NCBI GenBank assembly: GCA_951812805.1
Contig: CATOSZ010000005.1
Span: 372,001 to 436,000, forward strand
Direction of reading: 5' to 3'
DNA length: 64,000 nt
Origin: an uncultured Alphaproteobacteria bacterium
GTDB lineage: Bacteria > Pseudomonadota > Alphaproteobacteria > GCA-2731375
Part shown: positions 7,566 through 16,335 of the stretch, piece after piece
How positions within the stretch are numbered: position 1 is the first letter of the stretch
Layout of the letters: each line of letters starts with the position of its first letter
Made by a program: the position numbers and the translations under genes
Notes under the pieces: generated by a model
Told to the model about the DNA's origin: nothing
Database searches by the model: none
The model's input: only the letters and a program-made list of their open reading frames with translations

Positions 7566-8495
7566 ATGAGCACGCAACGCATCCTCGCCACCGGATTGCG
7601 CTTTCCCGAGGGACCCATCGCGCTGCCCGGCGGCGATATCCTGCTGGTCGAAATCGCCCGCGGCACGCTTTCACGGGTGACGCCCGCGGGCGAGGTTTCC
7701 GTCGTCGCCGAGACCGGCGGCGGGCCGAACGGCGCCGCCATGGGTCCGGACGGCAAGGTCTACATCTGCAACAACGGCGGCTTCCGCTGGCACGACATCG
7801 CCGGCCGCCTGATCCCCGGCCTCTCGGGCGCCGAGTACGAGGGCGGGCGGATCGAACGGGTCGACATCGAGACCGGCGCGGTCGAGGTGCTGTATTCCGC
7901 GTGCGACGGCGAAGGGCTGAAGGGCCCGAACGACATCGTCTTCGACAGCGACGGCGGTTTCTGGTTCACCGACCACGGCAAATCGCGCTGGCGGGACCGG
8001 GACCGGGGCGGCGTCTTCTATGCCCGCGCCGACGGCAGCGAGATCGTCGAGGTCGTGCATCCGATCGAGGATCCCAACGGCGTCGGCCTGTCCGCGGACG
8101 AGCGTTTTCTCTATGTCGCCGAGACCCATGCGGGGCGTCTGTGGCGTTTCGAGATCGAGGCGCCCGGCCGCATCGTCAAGGGCAAGGGCGAGCAACGCTG
8201 GTTCCACGGCACCCTGCTGGCGAGCGTCGACGACTTCCGCTTTTTCGATTCCCTCGCCGTGGACAGCGCCGGCAACGTCTGCGTCGGCACCATCCTGAAG
8301 GGCGGCATCACCGTGATCGCGCCCGAGGGCGGCATCATCGACTTCGTCGAGACGCCGGGCGACGACTTCGCGACCAACATCTGTTTCGGCGGCCCGGACC
8401 TGCGCACCGCCTACATCACCCTGTCGGCGACCGGTCAGCTCGTGGAAATGGAATGGCCGAGGCCGGGCCTGCCGCTCAACCATTTGAACCGGTGA
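7566..8495 (+). CDS. SMP-30/gluconolactonase-family lactone hydrolase
   Basis: A 309-residue six-bladed beta-propeller. Metal ligands expected for the family are present: Glu in LRFPEGPI (~15), Asn in GPNDIVFDSDGG (~120) and Asp in DPNGVGLSADE (~175). GFWFTDHG marks the following blade. There is no signal peptide, so it is cytosolic. The ATG at 7566 follows GGGAGGAGAC. Family members hydrolyse aldonolactones and other lactones. Its neighbours (two cupins, a PhyH oxygenase, a methyltransferase) suggest degradation or tailoring of a small oxygenated metabolite. Confidence 0.82.
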   Translation: MSTQRILATGLRFPEGPIALPGGDILLVEIARGTLSRVTPAGEVSVVAETGGGPNGAAMGPDGKVYICNNGGFRWHDIAGRLIPGLSGAEYEGGRIERVDIETGAVEVLYSACDGEGLKGPNDIVFDSDGGFWFTDHGKSRWRDRDRGGVFYARADGSEIVEVVHPIEDPNGVGLSADERFLYVAETHAGRLWRFEIEAPGRIVKGKGEQRWFHGTLLASVDDFRFFDSLAVDSAGNVCVGTILKGGITVIAPEGGIIDFVETPGDDFATNICFGGPDLRTAYITLSATGQLVEMEWPRPGLPLNHLNR

Positions 8496-8545
8496 GGGGC
8501 GAGGGCGTATCCTGTCCCGAACCCGCGATCCCAAGGAGAGACATC

Positions 8546-9103
8546 ATGTTTGCACTCGACAACTTCATCGAGGACTGCCGCCAGGCGGTAGCCGAGGACG
8601 ACAGCCACAAGGCGGTACGTGAGATCGTGGACCGCGCGGTGTCCGATCCCGCCGGCGTGCTCGCCGCACTCGGCACGCCGGACAAGGCCGGCGTCGCCAA
8701 GATCCACGCCGACGACGATCTCACCATCATCAACGTCGTCTGGGGCCCGGGCATGACGATCATGCCGCATAACCACGAGATGTGGGCGGTGATCGGCGTC
8801 TATGGCGGGCGCGAGGACAACGTCTTCTGGCGCCGCGTGGCCGAGGCCGAAGGCGGCTTGATCGAGGCAGCGGGCGCCCGCTCGCTCGGCCCGAAGGACT
8901 GCGCGCCGCTGGGGCGCGACATCATCCATTCGGTGACCAATCCGCTCGGCCAGCTGACCAGCGCGATCCATGTCTACGGCGGCCAGTTCTTCGACATGCC
9001 GCGCAGCGAATGGGACCATGCCAGCCTGCAGGAAGGCGAGTACGACGTCGCGAAGAACATGCGCCTGTTCGAGGAGTCGAACGCCCGCCTCGCCGCAGCA
9101 TAA
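8546..9103 (+). CDS. cysteine-dioxygenase-like cupin (predicted metal-dependent DSBH enzyme)
   Basis: A 185-residue cupin with PHNHEMWAVIGVYGGRED (His-x-His and Glu-like ligand region, ~74-90) and a late His in IHSVTNPLG and AIHVYGG. This arrangement is typical of cysteine-dioxygenase-like and 3-mercaptopropionate-dioxygenase-like proteins. ATG 8546 follows AAGGAGAG. It would bind a single Fe(II). The substrate is not evident; a thiol is possible but unproven. It lies 50 nt after the lactonase and 15 nt before a PhyH gene. Confidence 0.75.
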   Translation: MFALDNFIEDCRQAVAEDDSHKAVREIVDRAVSDPAGVLAALGTPDKAGVAKIHADDDLTIINVVWGPGMTIMPHNHEMWAVIGVYGGREDNVFWRRVAEAEGGLIEAAGARSLGPKDCAPLGRDIIHSVTNPLGQLTSAIHVYGGQFFDMPRSEWDHASLQEGEYDVAKNMRLFEESNARLAAA

Positions 9104-9118
9104 GAGGGGCGGCCGATC

Positions 9119-9925
9119 ATGGCGAAACTCAACCCGCAGGAGATCGAGGCCTTCGCGCGCGACGGCTTCGTCAAGCCCAGCTACCGGCTGCCGCCGGCGG
9201 ACCGGGAGCTGTTGCACGCCCTGACCGACCGCCTGATCGCGGCGAACGGGCACATGGAGCCGGACGAGCCGAAGGCCTCGCCCCATGTCCCGGGCTCGGG
9301 CACGCAGGGCCTGAACTCGGAGCCGGACTGGCTGCGTATCGCCACCCACCCCGACATCGTCGAAATGGTCGCCGACCTCGTCGGGCCGGACATCGTGCTC
9401 TGGGGCTCGACGCTGTTCCACAAGCCGCCCGGCATGGGGCGTATCGTGCCCTGGCACCGCGACGGGCGCTATTGGCCAATCAAGCCGCTGACGACCACCT
9501 CGGTCTGGATCGCGGTCGAGGAGACGACGCTGGAGAACGGCTGCCTGCGTATCCTGCAAGGTTCCCACAACGCGCGGGAGATCGGCCGGCACTACCGCGA
9601 CCATGGCGACGGGGTCACCATCCCCGAGACGCTGGAGCCATCGGAGTATGACGAGGCGGACGCGGTCGACGTCACCTTGCAGGCCGGCGAAATGGTCATC
9701 TTCGACGTCTACTCGGCACACGGCTCGCTCGGCAATTTCAGCGACACCCGCCGGGTCGGCTATGCGCTCCGCTTCATGCCGGCGACGTCCCATTACGACC
9801 ATCACGACGTACCGATCGCCGATTCACGCGGCAGCGCCCATCACACCCGCCCCCTGCTCCTGGTCCACGGTGAGGATCGCAGCGGCGGTCGCAACGACTT
9901 CACCATCGGCCATCCGACGGCATGA
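9119..9925 (+). CDS. phytanoyl-CoA dioxygenase (PhyH) family oxygenase
   Basis: A 268-residue non-heme Fe(II)/2-oxoglutarate oxygenase. The HxD ligands are in PWHRDGRYWPI (~113) and the distal His in SAHGSLGNFSDTRR, where the Arg pair is suited to 2OG binding. The N-terminus (EIEAFARDGFV) is the usual PhyH opening helix. The gene ends ATGA, overlapping the next methyltransferase. Bacterial PhyH proteins hydroxylate diverse natural products, so the phytanoyl name should not be taken literally. A second PhyH gene lies at 54308. Confidence 0.85.
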   Translation: MAKLNPQEIEAFARDGFVKPSYRLPPADRELLHALTDRLIAANGHMEPDEPKASPHVPGSGTQGLNSEPDWLRIATHPDIVEMVADLVGPDIVLWGSTLFHKPPGMGRIVPWHRDGRYWPIKPLTTTSVWIAVEETTLENGCLRILQGSHNAREIGRHYRDHGDGVTIPETLEPSEYDEADAVDVTLQAGEMVIFDVYSAHGSLGNFSDTRRVGYALRFMPATSHYDHHDVPIADSRGSAHHTRPLLLVHGEDRSGGRNDFTIGHPTA

Positions 9926-10563
9926 CAGACCCGGCAGGCCATGGTTGGTTGAAACAAGGCAGTACGTCAGCCCCCGAGGTGCGTCGAAGCTACGACGACT
10001 GGGCGGGAACCTACGATGCCGACCTGGTCGAGTGGGACTATGAGGCGCCGGCGCAGGGCGCCGCGTTGCTGCGGGAGGCCGTAACGGCGGCGGGCACCAT
10101 CCTGGACGCGGGCTGCGGGACCGGCCTGGTCGGAAGCGCGTTGCGCGCCGCGGGCTTCACCGGCGTCATCGACGGGATCGACCTGTCGCCGACATCGCTC
10201 GACAAGGCCCGGGCCCGCAACATCTACCGCGACCTGCAGCCGGCCGATTTCCAAGACTTGCCGTTGGCCATCGGAGACGACGCCTATGACGCGCTGATCT
10301 GTATCGGCGTGCTGACCTATGTTCCCGACAGCGAGGCCATCCTCCGGGACTTCGCGCGCATCGTCCGCCAAGGCGGCATCGTCCTCGTCACCCAGCGCGA
10401 CGACCTGTTCCGGGAACGCGGCTTCGAAGCGACGATGCGCGGCCTGGTGGAGGCCGAGGTCTACGCGGCGGCGACCGCCACGGGGCCGAAGCCCTATCTT
10501 CCCGCCAACCCCGACTTCGCCGCGGACATCAATGTCATCTACGCGACGTTGACCGTGGCCTAG
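9922..10563 (+). CDS. class I SAM-dependent methyltransferase
   Basis: A 213-residue methyltransferase with YDDWAGTYDADL (the common pre-motif helix), motif I ILDAGCGTGLVG at ~54-65, acidic IDGIDLS and a motif-IV region YDALICIGVLTYV. It overlaps the PhyH gene by 4 nt (ATGA), so the two are probably co-translated. It converges on the LivM gene with overlapping stop codons at 10560-10563. The substrate is unknown. Confidence 0.82.
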   Translation: MTDPAGHGWLKQGSTSAPEVRRSYDDWAGTYDADLVEWDYEAPAQGAALLREAVTAAGTILDAGCGTGLVGSALRAAGFTGVIDGIDLSPTSLDKARARNIYRDLQPADFQDLPLAIGDDAYDALICIGVLTYVPDSEAILRDFARIVRQGGIVLVTQRDDLFRERGFEATMRGLVEAEVYAAATATGPKPYLPANPDFAADINVIYATLTVA

Positions 10564-11549
10564 AGTTTCGACCGAGGGACCCTTTGTCGGTAGCGGCGAT
10601 AGGCTCGCCGCATAAGGCCGGTGAAGCCGTCGGGCATGAAGTAGATCACCAGCAGGATGAAGAACCCCGCCGGCGGCACGGCGAGCGCGGCCGGCAGGTT
10701 GGCGACGGTGGTCGGCAGGAACAGAATCAGAAAGCCGCCGATCAACGCGCCCCAGACCGAGCCGAAGCCCGCGGCGACGGCCCCGATCAGCAGCAGGAAC
10801 GAGAAGAACAGGCCGTAGGAATCCGGTGCGATGAAATCGTCCAGCAGTCCGGTCAACGCCCCGCCGACGCCGACATACATCGCCGATATGCCGAAGATGA
10901 CCGTCTTGAAGATCCGGACGTCGATGCCCGCCGCGGCCGCGGCGATCTCGTTGTCGCGGATCGCCGCGAGCGCCCGGCCGGAACGGCTTTGGACGAGATT
11001 GCCGGCGATCCAGAAGAACACAATCATCACCGCCAGCACGACGAAGTACCAATAGCGGTCCTCGCTCAGGTTCAACCAGGCCGGCGGTTCCGGCCGGTCG
11101 AAATAGATGCCGTTCACGCCGCCCGTCCAGGGCTGGAAAACATCCAGCTTCAGCAACTGCGGCAGGACCAGGGACGCCCCCCAGGTCAACAGGATCAGAT
11201 GCACCGTACCGAAGCGCAGCGCCGGCCACCCCAGCAGAAAGCCGGCGACGAACGTGACCGCCGCGGCGATCGGCACGGCGCTGTAGGCCGAAAGCCCGAA
11301 ACTGTTCATCGCAATCGCCGCGCTGTAGGCGCCGAGGGCGAAGAACGCGCCGTGACCGATCGAGATCTGGCCGCTCTGTCCGATCAGCAGATTGACGCCC
11401 AGCACCGCCACCGCCATGGCGCCGACGAGCGCCAGGCGATAGGTGCTGTAGCCTTCCAGCAGAAACGGCAACGCCACGGCGACGGCCAGGAAGACGGCGA
11501 AGCCGGTCCACTTCCAGCACCGTGGAACGGCGTCCGCATCAGCCTTCAC
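10560..11549 (-). CDS. branched-chain amino-acid-type ABC transporter permease (LivM-like), orphan
   Basis: A 329-residue polytopic inner-membrane protein of the LivM family. GQISIGHGAFFALGAY and the cytoplasmic coupling segment GRALAAIRDNEIAAAAAGID are diagnostic, with about eight to nine hydrophobic segments. GTG at 11549 overlaps the upstream DM13-type gene by 11 nt. No LivH, LivG, LivF or periplasmic binding-protein gene is adjacent, so it must pair with components encoded elsewhere or be a relic. The reading frame itself is full length and undamaged. Confidence 0.85.
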   Translation of the reverse strand: MKADADAVPRCWKWTGFAVFLAVAVALPFLLEGYSTYRLALVGAMAVAVLGVNLLIGQSGQISIGHGAFFALGAYSAAIAMNSFGLSAYSAVPIAAAVTFVAGFLLGWPALRFGTVHLILLTWGASLVLPQLLKLDVFQPWTGGVNGIYFDRPEPPAWLNLSEDRYWYFVVLAVMIVFFWIAGNLVQSRSGRALAAIRDNEIAAAAAGIDVRIFKTVIFGISAMYVGVGGALTGLLDDFIAPDSYGLFFSFLLLIGAVAAGFGSVWGALIGGFLILFLPTTVANLPAALAVPPAGFFILLVIYFMPDGFTGLMRRAYRRYRQRVPRSKL

Positions 11550-12024
11550 GCTGCAGATCCGCGGGCGAGATCGAAACGTTGAACTGAGCGCACCAGATCA
11601 CCACGCTCGGGTAGTCCGCCAGGTCGACACCGGCGGGAATGGTGTAGTTCTGGCTGCCCTCGAAAGCGCGCAGGCGGCCGAGGTCGACATACATCAAGCC
11701 GTCCAGGTCGCCGGTCGCGCGGATCTTCGCCTTCGGCACCAGGTAGACATGGAACTTGGGCCCGGGTCCGACCTTGAAGTCCCGGTCGAGATAGACGGTA
11801 CGTTCGTAGACCTGGACCTTGCCCTCACCGTAATGGATCGGGTCCGCCGGATTGGCGTGGATGAAGTCACCGCGCGCGACCAGCTTGGTCTTCTCAGCCG
11901 CCGTCAGAGATTCCATCGCCGGCGGCGGGGGAAAGACATAGGGGAAGGCGAAAAAGCCGACCGCGACGCCGAAGCCGGTGCCGAGCAGGCCCCCGATCAG
12001 AAACAAGGCGATGTTCTTCCACAT
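11539..12024 (-). CDS. membrane-anchored DM13-domain-like protein
   Basis: A 161-residue protein with one N-terminal membrane anchor (IALFLIGGLLGTGFGVAVGF, ~4-23) and an extracytoplasmic domain. The domain has ARGDFIHANPADPIHYGEGKV, LDRDFKVGPGPKFHVYLVP and a terminal VVIWCAQFNVSIS with a conserved Cys. These are typical of DM13 domains, which are proposed to be redox-active. Start 12024 is chosen because GGAG sits 6 nt upstream; an ATG at 12030 is the alternative. It overlaps the following permease gene by 11 nt. Confidence 0.72.
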   Translation of the reverse strand: MWKNIALFLIGGLLGTGFGVAVGFFAFPYVFPPPPAMESLTAAEKTKLVARGDFIHANPADPIHYGEGKVQVYERTVYLDRDFKVGPGPKFHVYLVPKAKIRATGDLDGLMYVDLGRLRAFEGSQNYTIPAGVDLADYPSVVIWCAQFNVSISPADLQREG

Positions 12025-12101
12025 GTCCATCTCCGCGCGCTGTCCTCGAATGGCGGCGCACCCTATCATCGCCCCGCACACGAGGGGAGAAGGAGAGCGA
12101 C

Positions 12102-12992
12102 ATGGACATGACGATGGGCCGCCGGCTGCGCGACCTTCTGGCGTCGGGCACGTTTCTACACCTGCCTTCGGTCTATGATCCGATCTCCGCACGCCTGGTC
12201 CAACAGGCCGGCTTCGAGGCGAGCTATGTCGGCGGCTACGTCACCGGCGCCAGCCGCGCGATCACGGAGCCGTTGCTGACCATGACCGAGCAGGTGGCGG
12301 TGGCCGAGGCGGCGGCGGCCAGCGTCGACATTCCCATGCTGGCGGATGCCGGCGCCGGGTTCGGCGAACCGCTGCACACCATGCGCACGGTGCGCGCCTT
12401 CCACGCGGCGGGCATCGCCGGCATCCATATCGAGGACCAGCTCTATCCCAAGCGCGCGCACTATCACAAATACCAGGTGCACGGCATTCCGCTGGACGAG
12501 TTCGTCACCAAGATCCGCTATGCCTGCCGCGCCCGCGACGAGGTCGATCCCGACTTCGTCATCATCGCCCGCACCGATACCTGCCGCGAGTTCGGCCTGG
12601 ACGAAGCGGTGCCCCGGATCAATCGCGCCGCCGAAGCGGGCGCCGACATGGGCCTGCTGTTTCCCCGCGACGCGGACGAGGCCGCCGCCGCGCCCGGTCT
12701 CTGCGACGTGCCCCTCGTCTATGTGCAGAGCCGCGGCAACCGCGACGGCCGCCCGCTGTTTTCCCGGGACGAGCTCAGGGACATGGGCTATGTCGCCATG
12801 ATCGACGCGCAGGTCGTGCTCGCCACCGCCTTCGCGGCCCAGCGCGACATGCTGACGGAACTGCGCGAACGCGGCGACGTCTCCGGCCTCTCGCCCGCGG
12901 ACTTCCTGCGCGCACGCCAGGAGATCGAGGATCTCATCGGCCTCGACGACCATTACCAAATCGAGGCGGAAACGGTGGAACGGGACGACTGA
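12102..12992 (+). CDS. isocitrate lyase/PEP mutase-family carboxy-phospho/oxaloacetate lyase
   Basis: A 296-residue (beta/alpha)8 enzyme of the ICL/PEPM superfamily. It has SVYDPISARLVQQAGFEASYVGGY, the metal-binding segment PMLADAGAGFGE (the family usually has DADTGYG) and GIHIEDQLYPKRAHYH. The cysteine of the isocitrate-lyase KKCGH motif is absent, which argues for an oxaloacetate decarboxylase, 2-methylisocitrate-lyase-like or related C-C lyase. ATG 12102 follows AAGGAG with 6-nt spacing. It converges directly on the next minus-strand gene with no gap. Confidence 0.82.
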   Translation: MDMTMGRRLRDLLASGTFLHLPSVYDPISARLVQQAGFEASYVGGYVTGASRAITEPLLTMTEQVAVAEAAAASVDIPMLADAGAGFGEPLHTMRTVRAFHAAGIAGIHIEDQLYPKRAHYHKYQVHGIPLDEFVTKIRYACRARDEVDPDFVIIARTDTCREFGLDEAVPRINRAAEAGADMGLLFPRDADEAAAAPGLCDVPLVYVQSRGNRDGRPLFSRDELRDMGYVAMIDAQVVLATAFAAQRDMLTELRERGDVSGLSPADFLRARQEIEDLIGLDDHYQIEAETVERDD

Positions 12993-14204
12993 CTAGCTGT
13001 TGCGGCGCAGCTCCTGGGCGACGCGCCGGGCGACGATGTCGATATCCGCATCGCGCAGGCAGATCGGGGCAAAGCCGACGATGCCGTCGCCCACCTGGCT
13101 ATTGTCGGCATGCACCGAGGGCTCGCCCGCCGCCAGCCGGTTCAACAGCGCCATGGCGTCGAAGCCGGCCGCCGCCTCGTCGAGGCGCAGGCGCACGCCG
13201 GCCATGCCCGGGCGGTAGCTGTCGGGGACGAGCGTCACCTCGGCGTGCGGCAGGTCCGCCAGTGCGTCGCGCAGCGCTTCCGCCCGGGCCGTCCAGCGTG
13301 CCTCCCGCGCCGCATCGCCCTCCGCGATGAACCGGCGCAGCGCCACCAGCAGGCCCACTACCTCCTCCCGTCCGACCTTGCAGGGCCGTCCGATGCCATG
13401 CTGCGGCAGGCCCGGTAGGCGCGACTTGTCGAGGAAGGCCGGCGGCGGGTTCCACTGCGCGAAGTGGATGTCGGTGTCGAGATGCTGCAATGCCGCGGCC
13501 TGGATCAGGTCCCGCCGCCCGGCGAGGATGCCGGAGGCTTGCGGGCCGCCCAACGCCTTGCCACCGCTGAAGACGACGAGGTCGGCACCCTCGGCGATGA
13601 AGCGGCGCAAGTTGGCCGCCGGCGGCAGCTGGGCGGCGGCGTCGACGATTACCGGCACGCCCCGGGCCCGGGCTACGGCGACGACGTCCGGCAGGGAGGG
13701 TTGGCTGTGCGGCTGCGCGACGTAGAGCACGGCGGCCGTGCGCGCGTCGATCGCGGCCTCGATCTCCCAGGCTTCCGTATCGCGCACGCCGGCGCCGGCG
13801 AAGCGGTCGGCGAGGCCGACCTCGACCAGCCTCACCCCGCAGGTGCGCACCGCATGGTCGTAGAAGTTGCGGTGGCTGCGGGCGACGACGACCCGGTTGG
13901 CCATGCCGCGGGTGTCCGGCAGCCGGTTCATCCGCGCCGGATCGAGCCCGGTGACAGCGGCCGCGGTACCGAGCAGCAGCCCGGCCGCCGCGCCCGAGGT
14001 GACATAGCCCGCCTCGGCCCCGGTCGCCTCGGCAATGATCTCGCTGGCGCGGGCCTGCAGGACGGTCATGTCGACCGGGGTGCGCGAAGCCTCCGCCATC
14101 GCCTCGACCACTTCCGGCGCCAACAGCGCGCCCGAGAGACGGGTCGCCGTCCCCTTGGCGTTGATGATGGTGGGTATGCCCAACCGTTCGAAAACATCGC
14201 CCAT
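12993..14204 (-). CDS. SelA-like PLP-dependent enzyme (ammonia-lyase/aldolase type)
   Basis: A 403-residue fold-type I PLP enzyme. The lysine motif FSGGKALGGPQASGIL (~224) and the opening IPTIINAKGTATRLSG are characteristic of the selenocysteine synthase/D-glucosaminate-6-phosphate ammonia-lyase group, and VTSGAAAGLLLGTAA is the PLP phosphate-binding region. ATG 14204 follows GGGAGAAGG. No tRNA-Sec or selD is visible, so genuine SelA activity is unlikely. Deamination or aldol cleavage of a hydroxy-amino acid or amino sugar acid is more probable. Confidence 0.8.
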   Translation of the reverse strand: MGDVFERLGIPTIINAKGTATRLSGALLAPEVVEAMAEASRTPVDMTVLQARASEIIAEATGAEAGYVTSGAAAGLLLGTAAAVTGLDPARMNRLPDTRGMANRVVVARSHRNFYDHAVRTCGVRLVEVGLADRFAGAGVRDTEAWEIEAAIDARTAAVLYVAQPHSQPSLPDVVAVARARGVPVIVDAAAQLPPAANLRRFIAEGADLVVFSGGKALGGPQASGILAGRRDLIQAAALQHLDTDIHFAQWNPPPAFLDKSRLPGLPQHGIGRPCKVGREEVVGLLVALRRFIAEGDAAREARWTARAEALRDALADLPHAEVTLVPDSYRPGMAGVRLRLDEAAAGFDAMALLNRLAAGEPSVHADNSQVGDGIVGFAPICLRDADIDIVARRVAQELRRNS

Positions 14205-14282
14205 AGTCGCCTTCTCCCTGGCCAAGCTTCATCGCGCGCTGTCAGAATAGGCGGATCGGCGCAATACGGTAAGGAACAGCCC

Positions 14283-15407
14283 ATGGTGGTGGTGCAACGC
14301 TCGGCCTTCACATTACTGCTTTTGCTCTTGCTGTCGGTCGCCGCGACGGCGCAGACGTTCGACTCGCGCCACTACAAGCTTCGCGTCGTCACCGTGGCGG
14401 AAGGGCTGGAGTCCCCCTGGGGCCTCGCCTTCCTGCCGGACGGTAGCATGCTGGTGAGCGAGCGGGACGGCCCGGTCCGTGCGGTCGGTAGGGATGGAAC
14501 GTTCGGCCCGCGCCTCGAGGGCCTGCCCCGGGTCGAAGCTTCCGGCCAGGGCGGCATGCTGGACGTAGCGCTGCACCCGGACTTCGCCGGCAATCGCTTG
14601 GTCTATCTTTCCTATGCCGAACCCGGTTCCGGCGGGGCGGGCACCGCCGTCGCGCGCGGCCGGCTGGATGCGGCGGCCACCCGGCTCGACGACCTGCAGG
14701 TGATCTTTCGCCAGCACCCGAAGAGCCGGGGCGGCCGGCACTTCGGCTCCCGCCTGGTGTTCGCGCGGGACGGCAGCCTCTTCATCACCATCGGCGAGCG
14801 GGGTGAGCGCCAACGCACCCAGGACTTCACCATCAACCGCGGCCAGGTGATCCGGCTGCACGATGACGGCCGGGTGCCGGCCGACAATCCCTTCGTCGGC
14901 GTGGCCGGCCGCCGGGCGGAAGTCTGGAGCTACGGCCACCGCAACCCGCAGGGCGCTGCCCTTCATCCCGAAAGCGGCAAGCTCTGGCTGCACGAACACG
15001 GCGCTGCCGGCGGCGACGAGGTGAACGTGCCGCTCGCGGGACGCAATTACGGCTGGCCGGTGATCGCCTACGGCCGCCACTATTCCGGCGGCCGGATCGG
15101 TGTCGGCACCGAGGCCGAGGGCATGGAACAGCCGGTCTACTATTGGGACCCGTCCATCGCCCCCTCCGGCATGGCCTTCTATACGGGCGACAAGTTTCCG
15201 CGCTGGCGCGGCAGCCTGCTCGTCGGCGCCCTGAAAAATCGTCTGCTGGCGCGCCTCAGCCTCGACGGGGAACATGTCGTGGCCGAGGAACGCCTGCTCG
15301 GCGGCCTCGGTGAGCGGATCCGCGACGTCCGTCAGGGTCCGGACGGTTTCGTCTACCTGCTGACGGATTCGGACGAGGGTCGGATCCTCAGGGTCGAACC
15401 GCGCTGA
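14283..15407 (+). CDS. secreted PQQ-type soluble sugar (aldose) dehydrogenase
   Basis: A 374-residue protein with a signal peptide (FTLLLLLLLSVAATAQ, ~8-23) and a six-bladed propeller. It has SPWGLAFLPDGSMLVSERDG, GGMLDVALHPDF, RHFGSRLVFARDG, WSYGHRNPQGAALHP (catalytic His region), HEHGAAGGDEVN and SIAPSGMAFYTG. These match the YliI/soluble aldose sugar dehydrogenase family, periplasmic enzymes that use PQQ and calcium. No PQQ biosynthesis gene is in the window. It lies 8 nt before a PfkB kinase gene. Confidence 0.87.
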   Translation: MVVVQRSAFTLLLLLLLSVAATAQTFDSRHYKLRVVTVAEGLESPWGLAFLPDGSMLVSERDGPVRAVGRDGTFGPRLEGLPRVEASGQGGMLDVALHPDFAGNRLVYLSYAEPGSGGAGTAVARGRLDAAATRLDDLQVIFRQHPKSRGGRHFGSRLVFARDGSLFITIGERGERQRTQDFTINRGQVIRLHDDGRVPADNPFVGVAGRRAEVWSYGHRNPQGAALHPESGKLWLHEHGAAGGDEVNVPLAGRNYGWPVIAYGRHYSGGRIGVGTEAEGMEQPVYYWDPSIAPSGMAFYTGDKFPRWRGSLLVGALKNRLLARLSLDGEHVVAEERLLGGLGERIRDVRQGPDGFVYLLTDSDEGRILRVEPR

Positions 15408-15414
15408 CACGGCC

Positions 15415-16332
15415 ATGGCCCGCGTGCTCTGTCTCGGCCTGGTCGCCGCCGATTTCGTCCTCGGCCTGGAAACACTGCCGCGCCGGGCGGAGAAGTATCG
15501 CGCGCAAACGGCCCGCCTCGATATCGGTGGTGCTGCCCGCATGGCCAGCGCCGTCGCCGCCCTCGGCGGTGAGGCCGTGCTGGCCGGCCGGATCGGCGAC
15601 GACGATCTCGGCACCCTGCTGCGCACCCGCCTCGTCGCGCGCGGCGTCGATTGCCGGGCCCTCCACGCGGTCGGCGGCGCGGGGACGCCCTTCACCTCGA
15701 TCCTGGTCGACGGCGCCGGCGAGCGGCAGATCGTCAACTACCGCGACGCGGCATTGCATGGCGACGTGGCGGGATTGGCGCCGCATCTCGCCGGCGTCGA
15801 TGCCATCCTGTCCGATACCCGCTGGCCCGCCGGTGCGGAAGCTGCCATGAACCGGGCCCAGGCCGACGACATCCCCGGCGTCATGGACGGCGAAGCCCCG
15901 ACCGGCGTTGCCCGGGCGGCTCTCGCAGCGGCGAGCCACGTCGCCTTTTCGCAGCAAGGCCTGCGTGATTTTCTGGATGGAAGCGACGATATCGCGGCGG
16001 CGGATTCCCAACTGTCGGGACTGGTCGCGGTGACCGAGGGCGAGGCGGGCGTTCGCTGGCACGCCGGCGGGGAAACACACCGAAGTCCCGGCTTCACCGT
16101 AACCGCGCACGACAGCCTGGGCGCCGGCGATGTCTGGCACGCCGCCTTCGCCCTGGCGCTGGCGGAAGGCCAGGCTGTGGCGACGGCGATGCGCTTCGCC
16201 AACGCCGCCGGCGCCCTCGCCGTCGCGCGCACCGGCGGGCCGGACGGGCTGCCCGAGCGCGACGCGGTGTCGGCATTGCTTGCGCGCGGTGAAACGCCGA
16301 GGATCGAGGTCGAGAACGGCACGGGGGATTGA
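15415..16332 (+). CDS. PfkB-family sugar kinase
   Basis: A 305-residue ribokinase-like enzyme. The N-terminal GG-containing motif DIGGAARMASAVAALGG (~39-55) binds substrate, and DSLGAGDVWHAAFALALAEG (~236-255) holds the GAGD anion hole and catalytic Asp. The ATG is 8 nt after the upstream stop, and a short-chain dehydrogenase follows 4 nt later. A ketose or deoxysugar substrate is plausible given the sugar dehydrogenase and SDR either side, but specificity is not readable. Confidence 0.86.
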   Translation: MARVLCLGLVAADFVLGLETLPRRAEKYRAQTARLDIGGAARMASAVAALGGEAVLAGRIGDDDLGTLLRTRLVARGVDCRALHAVGGAGTPFTSILVDGAGERQIVNYRDAALHGDVAGLAPHLAGVDAILSDTRWPAGAEAAMNRAQADDIPGVMDGEAPTGVARAALAAASHVAFSQQGLRDFLDGSDDIAAADSQLSGLVAVTEGEAGVRWHAGGETHRSPGFTVTAHDSLGAGDVWHAAFALALAEGQAVATAMRFANAAGALAVARTGGPDGLPERDAVSALLARGETPRIEVENGTGD

Positions 16333-16335
16333 GAC

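Noticed and set aside
13464-14282. 5' extension of the PQQ-type sugar dehydrogenase ORF
   Set aside because: It is antisense to the SelA-like gene, and the signal peptide begins at 14283.
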